Positions 40,074-48,125 of a DNA stretch of 64,000 nucleotides are shown here, piece by piece. A model generated the notes under the pieces. The model did not search any database. It saw only the letters and a program-made list of their open reading frames with translations, and was not told the DNA's origin. Each line of letters starts with the position of its first letter. The first letter of the stretch is position 1. This DNA is from Azospirillum baldaniorum (GTDB lineage Bacteria; Pseudomonadota; Alphaproteobacteria; Azospirillales; Azospirillaceae), in the NCBI RefSeq assembly GCF_003119195.2, contig NZ_CP022253.1:1931001-1995000 (forward strand), written 5' to 3'. The position numbers and the translations under genes were made by a program.

Positions 40074-40544
40074 TCAGGTGAGCGGCAGGACGAGCTGGAA
40101 CGCCTTAACCGTCATGCGCTTGCGGTGATAGAAGCGGTGCGCGTCGCCGCGCTGGACGCCGGAGATGATTTCCATCTGGGCGCAGCCCTTTTCGCGGGCC
40201 TGACCGGCCAGCCAATCGAACAGCTTGTCGCCCAGACCGAAGGAACGGTGCTTCGGCGAGGTGACGAGGTCCTCAACATACATATAGCGACCGCGCGACA
40301 GCGTCTCGTGAACGCGGAAGCCGCCGCAGCCGGCCACCTCGCCGTCGATGCGCAGGAGCGCCATGTTGTAGCCGTCCTCCATCTGGCGGCGGATCTGGGC
40401 GGCGTAGGCGTCGGGGTCGGTCATGTGGGTGCGCAGTTCCTTCACCACCGCGTAGCTGTCGGCGATGTCTGCGTCGGTCTTCGCCAGAGCGATCTCGATG
40501 GTGTGCTGGTCGGCAGCGTTCTGTTCGGCGATCCGCTGGTCCAT
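40074..40544 (-). CDS. GNAT-family N-acetyltransferase
   Basis: 156 residues. The central strand-helix with MYVEDLVTSPKHRSFGLGDKLFDWL is the acetyl-CoA pyrophosphate loop (R/Q-x-x-G-x-G/A variant RSFGLGDKL). The C-terminal HRFYHRKRM is the usual GNAT end strand. Substrate unknown. GGGAG precedes ATG 40544. It is next to an HDAC-family gene, and both have operator copies upstream, so reversible acetylation of a protein such as a CoA-enzyme is a reasonable idea. A small-molecule substrate is equally possible from sequence alone. Confidence 0.85.
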   Translation of the reverse strand: MDQRIAEQNAADQHTIEIALAKTDADIADSYAVVKELRTHMTDPDAYAAQIRRQMEDGYNMALLRIDGEVAGCGGFRVHETLSRGRYMYVEDLVTSPKHRSFGLGDKLFDWLAGQAREKGCAQMEIISGVQRGDAHRFYHRKRMTVKAFQLVLPLT

Positions 40545-40594
40545 CGTGCGTAACTCCCGTTTTTTTGTGTGTTCGAGGGACTCTGTTCGTCTCT

Positions 40595-40612
40595 CTGGTA
40601 TTTGGTATACCA
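40595..40612. promoter_or_regulatory. GntR-type operator upstream of the GNAT gene
   Basis: Perfect palindrome TGGTATACCA at 40603-40612, preceded by an extra half-site CTGGTATT at 40595-40602. Confidence 0.7.
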
Positions 40613-40699
40613 GATAATCCGTGCAGGAAGCAACCGACCTTATGGTGCAGCTGCGCAAAGTCCCTCGAAATCACCCGGGCTTCGTCGTCCGAGCCCCGG

Positions 40700-41629
40700 T
40701 CAGGCGCGCATCAGGGCCTGGAGATGGGCGGCGCACCCTTCGGCGAGCCCCACCATGTCGTAGCCACCCTCCAGCACCGTCACGACCCGGCCGTCGCACA
40801 GCCGGTCCGCCGCCTCGACCAGCTTGCGCGTCGCCCATTCGAAATCCGGACCGGTGAAGTTCAGCGACGCCAGAGGGTCGCGGGCGTGGGCGTCGAATCC
40901 GGCGGAGATCAGGATCAGCTCCGGCTGGAACTCCTCCAGCGCGGGGAGGATGCGGCGCTCCATGGCTTGGCGGAACTCCACCGTCCCGGAGTGGGGCGGC
41001 AGTGGCGCGTTGACGATGTTGTCGGCGACTCCGGTCTCGCTCATCGAGCCGGTGCCGGGATAAAGCGGCGACTGATGGGTCGAAGCGAAGAACAGGTCGG
41101 CGTCGTCCCAGAACATCGCCTGGGTGCCGTTGCCGTGGTGCACGTCGTAATCGACCACGGCGACGCGGGTCAGGCCACGCCGCTTGCGGGCGTGCTCGGC
41201 ACCGACCGCCACGTTGTTGAAGACGCAGAAGCCCATGGCGCGGGCCGGCTCGGCGTGATGGCCGCAGGGGCGGACGGCGCAGAAGGCGTTTTTCGCCGTC
41301 CCGTCCAGCACCGCGTCCACCGCCGCGCAGACCGCGCCGGCGGCCCGCAGAATCGCCGAGCGCGAGGTGGGCGACAGCACGGTGTCGGCGTCCAGCCGGG
41401 CATGGCCGCTGTCCGGGACCGCGTTCAGCACGGCGTCCACATAGGCCGGGTCATGGACCCAGCGCAGCTGCTCGACCTCCGCCTCCGGGGCCTCGAAGCG
41501 GGGCAGATCGCGAAACTCATCGCGGTCCAGAACCTCCCACACCACGGCGATTCGCTCGGGACGCTCCGGGTGTCCCGGGCCGGTGTCGTGCGCCAGGAAG
41601 TCCGGATGGGTGAAAATGGCGGTGGTCAT
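40700..41629 (-). CDS. histone deacetylase-family hydrolase (AcuC/acetylpolyamine amidohydrolase type)
   Basis: 309 residues. The N-terminus has HDTGPGHPERPERIAVV. Catalytic His pair: RPCGHHAEPARAMGFC. Zinc site: AVVDYDVHHGNGTQAMFW, the ISAGFDAHARDPLA Asp and the final EGGYDMVGLAEG. Class II bacterial HDAC-like enzymes remove acetyl groups from lysines (AcuC reactivates acetyl-CoA synthetase), polyamines or similar. It is 155 bp upstream of the GNAT gene on the same strand and has its own operator copy 101 bp upstream. A GGGAGGAG site precedes the ATG. Confidence 0.9.
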   Translation of the reverse strand: MTTAIFTHPDFLAHDTGPGHPERPERIAVVWEVLDRDEFRDLPRFEAPEAEVEQLRWVHDPAYVDAVLNAVPDSGHARLDADTVLSPTSRSAILRAAGAVCAAVDAVLDGTAKNAFCAVRPCGHHAEPARAMGFCVFNNVAVGAEHARKRRGLTRVAVVDYDVHHGNGTQAMFWDDADLFFASTHQSPLYPGTGSMSETGVADNIVNAPLPPHSGTVEFRQAMERRILPALEEFQPELILISAGFDAHARDPLASLNFTGPDFEWATRKLVEAADRLCDGRVVTVLEGGYDMVGLAEGCAAHLQALMRA

Positions 41630-41729
41630 CGAGTCTTCTCCTCCCCTGTACCGACGATCTGAAGCTGGTCTTCGCGCGACGGCGCGGAAGCGTCATGCCA
41701 TCCCGAGTCGACGCGCGCTCTTGCCTTAT

Positions 41730-41739
41730 ATGTATACCA
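41730..41739. promoter_or_regulatory. GntR-type operator upstream of the HDAC gene
   Basis: ATGTATACCA followed by a second right half (GATACCAGA). It matches the layout of the panE-like operator. Confidence 0.6.
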
Positions 41740-41870
41740 GATACCAGAACGGACCAAATCGCTTTGCTGACGAACCGTCAGCACTGCAACCGTCCAAGCG
41801 CAAGAACCCCTATTCAGACAAAGGCCATCAGCGCTTCCGAAGGTGGTAGAGCGGCCCTCGCACGCCGAGT

Positions 41871-41893
41871 CTGTTTGTTACGCTGACAAACAG
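41871..41893. other. short dyad in the HDAC-oxlT3 spacer
   Basis: CTGTTTGT / ACAAACAG around a 7-base spacer. It lies in the 488-bp spacer 41630-42117, otherwise occupied only by the two GntR-type operator copies. No regulator can be assigned. Confidence 0.35.
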
Positions 41894-41912
41894 CTTGCGC
41901 CGGAAACTGTAT

Positions 41913-41922
41913 CTGGCATACC
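41913..41922. promoter_or_regulatory. GntR-type operator upstream of oxlT3
   Basis: TGGCATACCA in the wider context TATCTGGCATACCATATCTC, 196 bp before the transporter. It is the last copy seen in the window. Confidence 0.6.
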
Positions 41923-42117
41923 ATATCTCTAATGCCAAAAACGCTCATCCCGGGAGCTTAAGCCGCCCACACCAAGCGGCCGGTTCCACGGTCAGGCCAA
42001 GGCGATGGAGACGACCCGGCACACCACGGGGAAACCTCCGGTCAAAAAAACAAAAACAACCCGACTCAAAAAAGCAAAAGACCGCTTCGCAAAGAGATCG
42101 CTTCTAGGAGGAGAGAA

Positions 42118-43419
42118 ATGCACCAAGCCCTCACGGAGGCCCCGAAGGGGCCCCTCGGCGGCCGCTGGTTCCAGCTCGTCATCGGCGTCATCTGCATGTC
42201 GATGATCGCGAACCTGCAGTATGGCTGGACTCTGTTTGTCGAGCCCATCGACCAGAAGCATGGCTGGGGCCGTGCGGCCATCCAGGTGGCTTTCACCATC
42301 TTCGTCGTCATGGAAACCTGGCTGGTTCCCGTCGAAGGCTGGTTCGTCGACAAGTTCGGCCCGCGCATCGTCGTCCTGATCGGCGGCGTGCTCTGCGCCG
42401 CGGCCTGGGCGGTCAACTCGGTGGCCGACTCGCTCGCCATGCTCTATCTCGGCGCGGCGCTGGGCGGCATCGGTGCCGGCGGCGTCTATGGCACCTGCGT
42501 GGGCAACGCGCTGAAGTGGTTCCCCGACCGCCGCGGCCTCGCCGCCGGCCTGACCGCCGCCGGTTTCGGCGCCGGCTCGGCCCTCACGGTCGTTCCCATC
42601 GCCAACATGATCCACTCCTCGGGCTATGAAGCCACCTTCATGACCTTCGGCATCGGCCAGGGCGCGGTGATCCTCGCGCTGGCGTGGTTCCTGGCGTCGC
42701 CGAAGAAGGGTCAGGTTCCGGAGGTCACCCGCTCGGCGGTGTCGCAGACCCGCGAGAGCTACACCCCGGTCCAGATGCTGAAGACCCCGGTCTTCTGGGT
42801 CATGTACGCCATGTTCGTGATGGTGGCGGCGGGCGGCCTGATGGCGACCGCGCAGCTCGGCCCGATCGCCAAGGACTTCCACCTGGACGGCGTGCCCGTC
42901 AGCATCATGGGCCTGACCCTGCCGGCGCTGACCTTCGCCCTGTCGATCGACCGCGTGCTGAACGGCGTCACCCGCCCCTTCTTCGGCTGGGTGTCGGACC
43001 ACATCGGCCGCGAGAACACGATGTTCATCGCCTTCGCTCTGGAGTGCGTCGGCATCCTGGCGCTGAACCAGTGGGGCCACAACCCCGTCGCCTTCGTGAT
43101 CCTGACGGGTCTGGTGTTCTTCGCCTGGGGTGAGATCTACAGCCTGTTCCCGGCGCTGTGCGGCGACTCCTTCGGCTCGAAGTTCGCCACCACCAACGCC
43201 GGCCTGCTGTACACCGCCAAGGGCACCGCGTCGCTGGTCGTTCCCTTCGCCAACGTGGCGGTCGCCTCGACCGGCAGCTGGCAGGCGGTGTTCTTCTTCG
43301 CCGCCGCGGTCAACGGCATCGCCGCCCTGCTGGCCATCTTCGTCCTGAAGCCGATGCGCGCCCGCCAGATCAACGAGAGCCTCCCGGCCTCGAAGCTGGC
43401 GGCGGAGCCGGCCCAGTAA
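42118..43419 (+). CDS. OFA-family MFS transporter (oxalate/formate antiporter-like), copy 3
   Basis: 433 residues, 12 predicted membrane segments. Nearly colinear with copy 1 at 19.3 kb: ICMSMIANLQYGWTLFVEPI, DKFGPRIVVLIGG, GWVSDHIGRENTMFIAFA and AGLLYTAKGTASLVVPFA recur with small changes, so the two are recent duplicates. The TM11 Lys is retained. GGAGGAGAG precedes the ATG. A perfect hairpin terminator follows. Substrate: oxalate, formate or a related acid; the paralogues may differ in substrate or direction. Confidence 0.89.
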   Translation: MHQALTEAPKGPLGGRWFQLVIGVICMSMIANLQYGWTLFVEPIDQKHGWGRAAIQVAFTIFVVMETWLVPVEGWFVDKFGPRIVVLIGGVLCAAAWAVNSVADSLAMLYLGAALGGIGAGGVYGTCVGNALKWFPDRRGLAAGLTAAGFGAGSALTVVPIANMIHSSGYEATFMTFGIGQGAVILALAWFLASPKKGQVPEVTRSAVSQTRESYTPVQMLKTPVFWVMYAMFVMVAAGGLMATAQLGPIAKDFHLDGVPVSIMGLTLPALTFALSIDRVLNGVTRPFFGWVSDHIGRENTMFIAFALECVGILALNQWGHNPVAFVILTGLVFFAWGEIYSLFPALCGDSFGSKFATTNAGLLYTAKGTASLVVPFANVAVASTGSWQAVFFFAAAVNGIAALLAIFVLKPMRARQINESLPASKLAAEPAQ

Positions 43420-43452
43420 GGCGCCGGACGCGCCATCAGCACCCGAACGCAA

Positions 43453-43478
43453 TCGGGCCGGGAAATTTCCCGGCCCGA
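43453..43478. terminator. terminator after oxlT3
   Basis: 26-bp perfect palindrome TCGGGCCGGGAAA / TTTCCCGGCCCGA followed by TTTGCTTTT. Confidence 0.85.
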
Positions 43479-43511
43479 TTTGCTTTTGGGGAATCAGTCT
43501 CTGGGAGAAGG

Positions 43512-43718
43512 TCAGAGCCCGCGCGGGAAGGACGCCCAGGACGGGCCGCCCTTGATCTCCTCCTGCGCCTTGCGCGCCTTCTTCACCCGGCGGAGATGCC
43601 GGGGCGACCAGGGATCGCGGACCGGCACGCCGGCGGTGGCGACCTCGGCGGTCAGAATCCGCGCCACGACGATGGCGAATCCCGACAGCAGCATGGACAG
43701 AAGAACGATGGCGAGCAT
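43512..43718 (-). CDS. small single-pass membrane protein next to oxlT3
   Basis: 68 residues. Residues 2-24 (LAIVLLSMLLSGFAIVVARI) form one membrane helix, then a basic tail HLRRVKKARKAQEEIK. No family recognised. It converges on oxlT3 in the same way the 62-residue membrane ORF converges on oxlT2, although the two small proteins are not obviously similar in sequence. The ribosome site (GGAATCGAAG) is weak. Function unknown. Confidence 0.55.
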   Translation of the reverse strand: MLAIVLLSMLLSGFAIVVARILTAEVATAGVPVRDPWSPRHLRRVKKARKAQEEIKGGPSWASFPRGL

Positions 43719-43839
43719 GCTTCGATTCCCGGATAAGCCACACGCGGACTCAGGCATGCCTGATTCCGCAATGCAGCATACATAGGCCGTTCGGCCAGGG
43801 AAATCGAGTCCGCCACCGCAAGCGCGGCGCTTCGCCGCG

Positions 43840-44679
43840 CTACAGCATCTCCAGCGGGCGCGGCCCGCGGGGCGGCGGGAAGGCCCGGTCGAGGTCCGCG
43901 AGATCCTGTTCGTCGAGCCGCAAATCGGCGGCGGCCCGGTTGTCGCGGACATGGGCGGGGTCCGACGCCTTAGGGATGGCGACCACCCCGTCCTGGCGCA
44001 GCAGCCAAGCCAGCCCGACCTGGGCCGGCGTCGCGCCGTGCCGCTCGGCGACGCGGCGAAGCTCGGGATGGCGCAGCATCCGCCCCTGCTCGATCGGCGA
44101 ATAGGCCATGATCGGAATGCCCCGCCCACGGCACCAGGGCTGCAGGTCGTACTCGATTCCGCGGCGCGTCAGGTTGTAGAGGAGTTGATTGGTCTGCACC
44201 CCCTCCCCACCCGGCGTGCCGACCAACTCCTCCATATCCTGGAGATCCAGGTTGCTGACGCCCCATTGGCCGATCTTGCCGTCGCGCATCAGCGTGTCGA
44301 AGGCCGCGATCGTCTCGGAGAAGTCGTGGCTGCCGCGCCAGTGCAGCAGATAGAGGTCGATGCGGTCGGTGCGCAGACGCTTCAGGCTGCGTTCACAGGC
44401 CGCAATGGTGCCGCGCAGGCTGGCGTTCATCGGCAACACCTTGCTGACCAGGAACACCTCGTCGCGCCGCCCGGCGATGGCCTCGCCGACCACCTCCTCC
44501 GCCCCGCCGTCGGCGTACATCTCCGCCGTGTCGATCAGCGTCATGCCGAGGTCGAGGCCAAGCCGCAGCGCCGCCGCCTCCCGCGCGCGGTCGCGGCTGT
44601 CCTCGCCCATGTACCAGGTGCCCTGGCCGAGCACCGGAACGGCGGTTCCCGAAGGAAGGCGTGTCGTCGGAATGGTCAT
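43840..44679 (-). CDS. aldo/keto reductase
   Basis: 279 residues, the AKR5-like bacterial size. The TIM-barrel tetrad is visible: Asp and Tyr in LIDTAEMYADGGAEEVVG, Lys in FLVSKVLPMNAS, His in DLYLLHWRGSHDF. The cofactor site is IPKASDPAHVRDNRAA. It reduces aldehydes or ketones with NADPH; substrate unknown. GGGAGACATCC precedes the ATG. It stands alone between the oxalate region and tRNA-Glu. Confidence 0.9.
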   Translation of the reverse strand: MTIPTTRLPSGTAVPVLGQGTWYMGEDSRDRAREAAALRLGLDLGMTLIDTAEMYADGGAEEVVGEAIAGRRDEVFLVSKVLPMNASLRGTIAACERSLKRLRTDRIDLYLLHWRGSHDFSETIAAFDTLMRDGKIGQWGVSNLDLQDMEELVGTPGGEGVQTNQLLYNLTRRGIEYDLQPWCRGRGIPIMAYSPIEQGRMLRHPELRRVAERHGATPAQVGLAWLLRQDGVVAIPKASDPAHVRDNRAAADLRLDEQDLADLDRAFPPPRGPRPLEML

Positions 44680-44861
44680 GGATGTCTCCCGTTCCCTTGG
44701 CCCCGTCGAGGGGCGTGAGGAACGTTAGTCCACGGAGCCCCCCCTGGAAACCGCCCCTTGGCGCTATTTCGGCGGGTGGGAGAAGCCGGCGACCGCGGCG
44801 CGGCGAACGGGTCGCTTACCAGACCGGCAAAGGTGCCGGACAAATGACGCCTGAAACGACA

Positions 44862-44886
44862 AAAGCTCAGCCAAGGGCTGAGCTTT
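44862..44886 (-). terminator. terminator of tRNA-Glu
   Basis: 11-bp stem AAAGCTCAGCC / GGCTGAGCTTT followed by T residues on the minus strand, 28 bp after the tRNA. Confidence 0.8.
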
Positions 44887-44913
44887 CGAAACCGGTGCCA
44901 ACCTGTGAGAAGA

Positions 44914-44989
44914 TGGCGTCCCCAAGGGGATTCGAACCCCTGTCGCCGCCGTGAAAGGGCGGTGTCCTAGGCCTCTAGACGATGGGGAC
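44914..44989 (-). tRNA. tRNA-Glu (anticodon TTC)
   Basis: 76 nt with encoded CCA. On the minus strand the acceptor GTCCCC pairs with GGGGAC, the D-arm is TCTAGAGGCCTAGGA, the anticodon stem-loop CCGCCCTTTCACGGCGG shows TTC, and the T-arm is CAGGGGTTCGAATCCCCTT... with GTTCGA. The gene has its own terminator. Confidence 0.97.
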
Positions 44990-45112
44990 GTCGTTGGCGT
45001 GGCGGGATTACTAATGGGATGACGGGCCGAGCGCAAGCGTTTTTTCCAACTCCTTTCTACCCCGTTCGCGTATGCCCCCCATGCACCATCTCCACGGCGA
45101 ATTTGTTTGCAT

Positions 45113-46912
45113 TCACATGGTTTGGGAGGGTGCGGCGTCGTCGATCAGGAGCTGGACTCCCTCCGCCCCGTTCCAGCGGTCGATGCGCAGGACACCGGCG
45201 ATGTGGAAGGGCGATCCGCGGCCCATCAGCAGGGCTTTTCCCATCTCGCTCTCCAGCGCGCGGAAGGCGATGGCCTTCAGCCGGGCGCCGTCGCCACCCT
45301 GCAGGATGCAGCGGACATGATTCGCCCCGACCACGTCGGCCCGCACCACACGGGCGTCGGTGACGGCGAAGCGCGGCTCCGCGTTGCCGGTGCCGAACGG
45401 GCCGAGCTGGTTCAGGCGGTCAACCAGGGACGTGTTCGCCGCCCCCACGGACAGCGCGCCGTCCAGTTCCAGCGTCGGCACCAGCGGGGCCGCGGCCACC
45501 TGTTCGGCGACGCGGCCGGTCAGGAAGGCCTGCAGGTCGGCCAGCTTGCTCCCGGCCACGGTGAAGCCGGCCGCCATGCGGTGCCCGCCGCCGGCCATCA
45601 GCAGCCCTTCCTGCCGCGCCGCGATCACCGCCGCCCCGAGATCGACCCCGCGCACCGAGCGGCCCGAGGCCTTGCCGATCACCGTGCCATCCGCCCCCTC
45701 CTCCAGCGCGATGACGCAGGCGGGGCGGCTGTAGCGCTCCTTCAGGCGGCTGGCGACGATGCCGATCACGCCGGGGTGCCAGCCCTCCCCCGCCACGAAG
45801 ACCAACTCGGCCAGTTCCTCGGCGTGCTCCTCCAGCCGGGCCATGGCGTCGGCGAGCACGCCCTGCTCCACCGCGCGGCGCTCGGCGTTGTGGGCCTCCA
45901 GCTTCTGGGCCAGTTCCATCGCCTCCATGGGGTCGTCGGTGGAGAGCAGCCGCGCCCCGAGGTCCGACGCGCCGACGCGCCCGCCGGCGTTGACCCGCGG
46001 GCCGAGCACGAAGCCGGCGTGGTAGGCGTCCGGCTTCTCCTTGACCCCGGCGACATCGGACAAGGCGGACAGGCCGGGGTTGGCGCGCCGCGCCATCACC
46101 TTCAGCCCCTGCGCAACCAGGGCGCGGTTCAACCCCGTCAGCGGCACCACGTCGCACACCGTGCCCAGCGCCACGAGGTCGAGCCATTCCATGAGGTTCG
46201 GCTCGTTGCGGCCCGCGTAGAATCCGGCGCTGCGCAGCGCCCGGTTCACCGCCACCATGGCCAGGAAGGTGACCCCCGCCGCGCACAGCGTGCGGTAGGC
46301 GCCGTCCTCGTCCAGCCGGTTCGGGTTGACCAGGGCGACGGCCGGCGGCAGGCGCGGTTCCGCCGCGTGATGGTCGAGCACCACCACCTCCAGCCCGGCC
46401 TCCGCCGCCGCCTCCAGGGCCGCGAAGGCGGAGATGCCGCAATCCACCGTCACGACCAGCCGCACGCCCTCGGCCTTCAGCCGCAGCAGCGCCGGGCCGT
46501 TGGGGCCGTAGCCCTCCTTCATGCGGTCGGGCACGTAGATGCGCAGATCCGCTCCCACCGCCCGGAAGAAGCGCCGCAGCAGCGCGGAGGAGGTGGCGCC
46601 GTCCACGTCATAGTCGCCGAAGACGGCCACCGGCTCGCCATCCATGATCGCGCGGGCGATGCGCTCCGCGGCGATGTCCATGTCCTTGAAGCGGGAGGGG
46701 TCGGGAAGCAGCGCCTTCAGCGTCGGGTTCAGGAAGCCGTCGCACGCCTCCTCGGTCACCCCGCGGGCGGCGAGCACCCGCCCGACGATCTCCGGCAGCC
46801 CCCGCCCCTGCGCCAGCCCCCAGGCCAGCCGCTCGTCGTAGGGCCGCGCCTGCCAGCGCTTGCCGGACAGGGAATGGGCGACGTTCAGGAAGGGGGGAAC
46901 GGTGTCGGTCAT
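45113..46912 (-). CDS. recJ: single-stranded-DNA-specific exonuclease RecJ
   Basis: 599 residues. DHH motifs: AVFGDYDVDGATSSALL (I), VVTVDCGISAF (II), VVLDHHAAEPRLP (III), LVALGTVCDVVPL (IV). The DHHA1 domain carries GASGRSVRGVDL-like and GGGHRMAAGFTV segments, and the OB-fold follows. RecJ degrades single-stranded DNA 5' to 3' in recombination and mismatch repair. ATG 46912 (MTDTVPPFLNV) was chosen as the family start; the frame extends 46 codons further without similarity. Reading is intact. Confidence 0.94.
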   Translation of the reverse strand: MTDTVPPFLNVAHSLSGKRWQARPYDERLAWGLAQGRGLPEIVGRVLAARGVTEEACDGFLNPTLKALLPDPSRFKDMDIAAERIARAIMDGEPVAVFGDYDVDGATSSALLRRFFRAVGADLRIYVPDRMKEGYGPNGPALLRLKAEGVRLVVTVDCGISAFAALEAAAEAGLEVVVLDHHAAEPRLPPAVALVNPNRLDEDGAYRTLCAAGVTFLAMVAVNRALRSAGFYAGRNEPNLMEWLDLVALGTVCDVVPLTGLNRALVAQGLKVMARRANPGLSALSDVAGVKEKPDAYHAGFVLGPRVNAGGRVGASDLGARLLSTDDPMEAMELAQKLEAHNAERRAVEQGVLADAMARLEEHAEELAELVFVAGEGWHPGVIGIVASRLKERYSRPACVIALEEGADGTVIGKASGRSVRGVDLGAAVIAARQEGLLMAGGGHRMAAGFTVAGSKLADLQAFLTGRVAEQVAAAPLVPTLELDGALSVGAANTSLVDRLNQLGPFGTGNAEPRFAVTDARVVRADVVGANHVRCILQGGDGARLKAIAFRALESEMGKALLMGRGSPFHIAGVLRIDRWNGAEGVQLLIDDAAPSQTM

Positions 46913-47042
46913 GCTGCCCAGGATGCCACGGATCGGAATGGCCGAAGCCATAGCAGAAGTAGGGCGGCGGGGGCCAGCGGGTGGGGTTGGCCCTGTACCT
47001 CGGGCAGCTCCGCCAAGCATGGCGCAGTCTTCCGAAGGGACT

Positions 47043-47151
47043 GCCCCCACCCCGGCCCTCCCCCGCTGGGCGGGGGAGGGAGGCAGGAGTTTTGCGGACG
47101 TGCGGCGGAGTTCCCTCCCCCGCCCAGCGGGGGAGGGTTAGGGTGGGGGCA
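47043..47151. repeat. G/C-rich interspersed inverted repeat, second copy
   Basis: CCCCCACCC...CCCTCCCCCGCTGGGCGGGGGAGGG is followed, after 32 bases, by CCCTCCCCCGCCCAGCGGGGGAGGG and AGGGTGGGGGC. Each arm is itself near-palindromic. The outer borders match the repeat at 15.5 kb. Confidence 0.7.
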
Positions 47152-47177
47152 AACCGGGAGGCAGATGCTCTACCCCT

Positions 47178-47462
47178 TCAGCCCTCCGACTCAGCGGGAA
47201 ATGGCTGCCGAAACCGTAACCCCGGTCCCTTCCCGTCCGCCTCGCCAATGAATTCGATGCCGCCGGCCTCCAATGCTTGGCGCAAGGTTAGAACGGTTCG
47301 CGGGAGCAAACGGTCGCCACGTTCGAAACGGGCAACCGTGCTAGCCGACACATCCGCTTTCTGTGCCAGATCACGCACGCCCCAGTTCAATGCGACACGG
47401 GCAAGCTTGCACTGGATCGGGAAAATTGACAACCCTGTTCCGATTTCGGCACTTGACTGCAT
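47178..47462 (-). CDS. XRE-family helix-turn-helix regulator
   Basis: 94 residues. The Cro/CI-type helix-turn-helix is LARVALNWGVRDLAQKADVSASTVARFERGDRLLP (about 20-54), followed by a short tail. Such small XRE proteins often repress a neighbouring gene or act as antitoxins. It diverges from the 132-residue hypothetical gene 97 bp away. Target not identifiable. Confidence 0.82.
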   Translation of the reverse strand: MQSSAEIGTGLSIFPIQCKLARVALNWGVRDLAQKADVSASTVARFERGDRLLPRTVLTLRQALEAGGIEFIGEADGKGPGLRFRQPFPAESEG

Positions 47463-47559
47463 TCTTGGCTATCGGCAGTATGGCGTTGAAGGTGAAACAA
47501 GCCGCACACACGGCTCGATCGCTGCACCACTCCTTTGCTCACTTACAGAGGCTCAGATC

Positions 47560-47958
47560 ATGGTGGATTCTGAGGATAGCACAGCTTTGCCCGCGTTATC
47601 CCACCCTGCCCTCGGTCTGGGCTTTGTTCGCCTGCCCGTGCGGACGGACTCGCCGGGATTGCGGGATCTGGACGTGCTGACAGCACCGCTCGCTCACTGG
47701 GACCGGGTGCCGGAGGCCGGAGCCGTGCGGGCCATGGCGGCAGCGAAAGAGCGACTCCAGCGATTGGAACCGCGCTGCTTGGGCGACGCCGTGGCGCTGC
47801 TGATGACCGTCACGGTGGCCGGGGGCGATTGCACGCCGCCCGAAACGGTGGCGATGATCACGCGGTCGGTGGCTTTCCTCACGGCTGACGCGCCCCACTT
47901 GCGGCGCCCTGAGTTGGAACATCTGGTGCTCGCTTACGCCATGCACATGCATCGGTGA
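47560..47958 (+). CDS. hypothetical protein
   Basis: 132 residues, helical in appearance: AGAVRAMAAAKERLQRLEPR, then GDAVALLMTVTVAGGD and PETVAMITRSVAFLTADAPHLRRPELEHLVLAYAMHMHR. Soluble. No family recognised. It is divergent from the XRE gene and ends 33 bp before the left inverted repeat of the IS5-type remnant. ATG at 47560 has CAGAGG upstream; it could be a target or partner of the XRE regulator. Confidence 0.6.
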   Translation: MVDSEDSTALPALSHPALGLGFVRLPVRTDSPGLRDLDVLTAPLAHWDRVPEAGAVRAMAAAKERLQRLEPRCLGDAVALLMTVTVAGGDCTPPETVAMITRSVAFLTADAPHLRRPELEHLVLAYAMHMHR

Positions 47959-48125
47959 AGAACGGCACCCCACCACTGTCGCCCACTATTTGTTAGGGCG
48001 CTTCTGCAAACCGGTGCCGGGTTGCGAATGCTTCTGCCTGGAAGACCTGTTGGCGGTTGAGCGCCGCTGTTAGCGTACGGGCTTTCCATTCTTGCAAGGC
48101 GGGAAAGCGCAGTGTCGACTGGAGC

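Noticed and set aside
47178..47958. Toxin-antitoxin pair
   Set aside because: The genes are divergent instead of in one operon, and the 132-residue protein shows no toxin motif. It is kept only as a regulator with an unknown neighbour.
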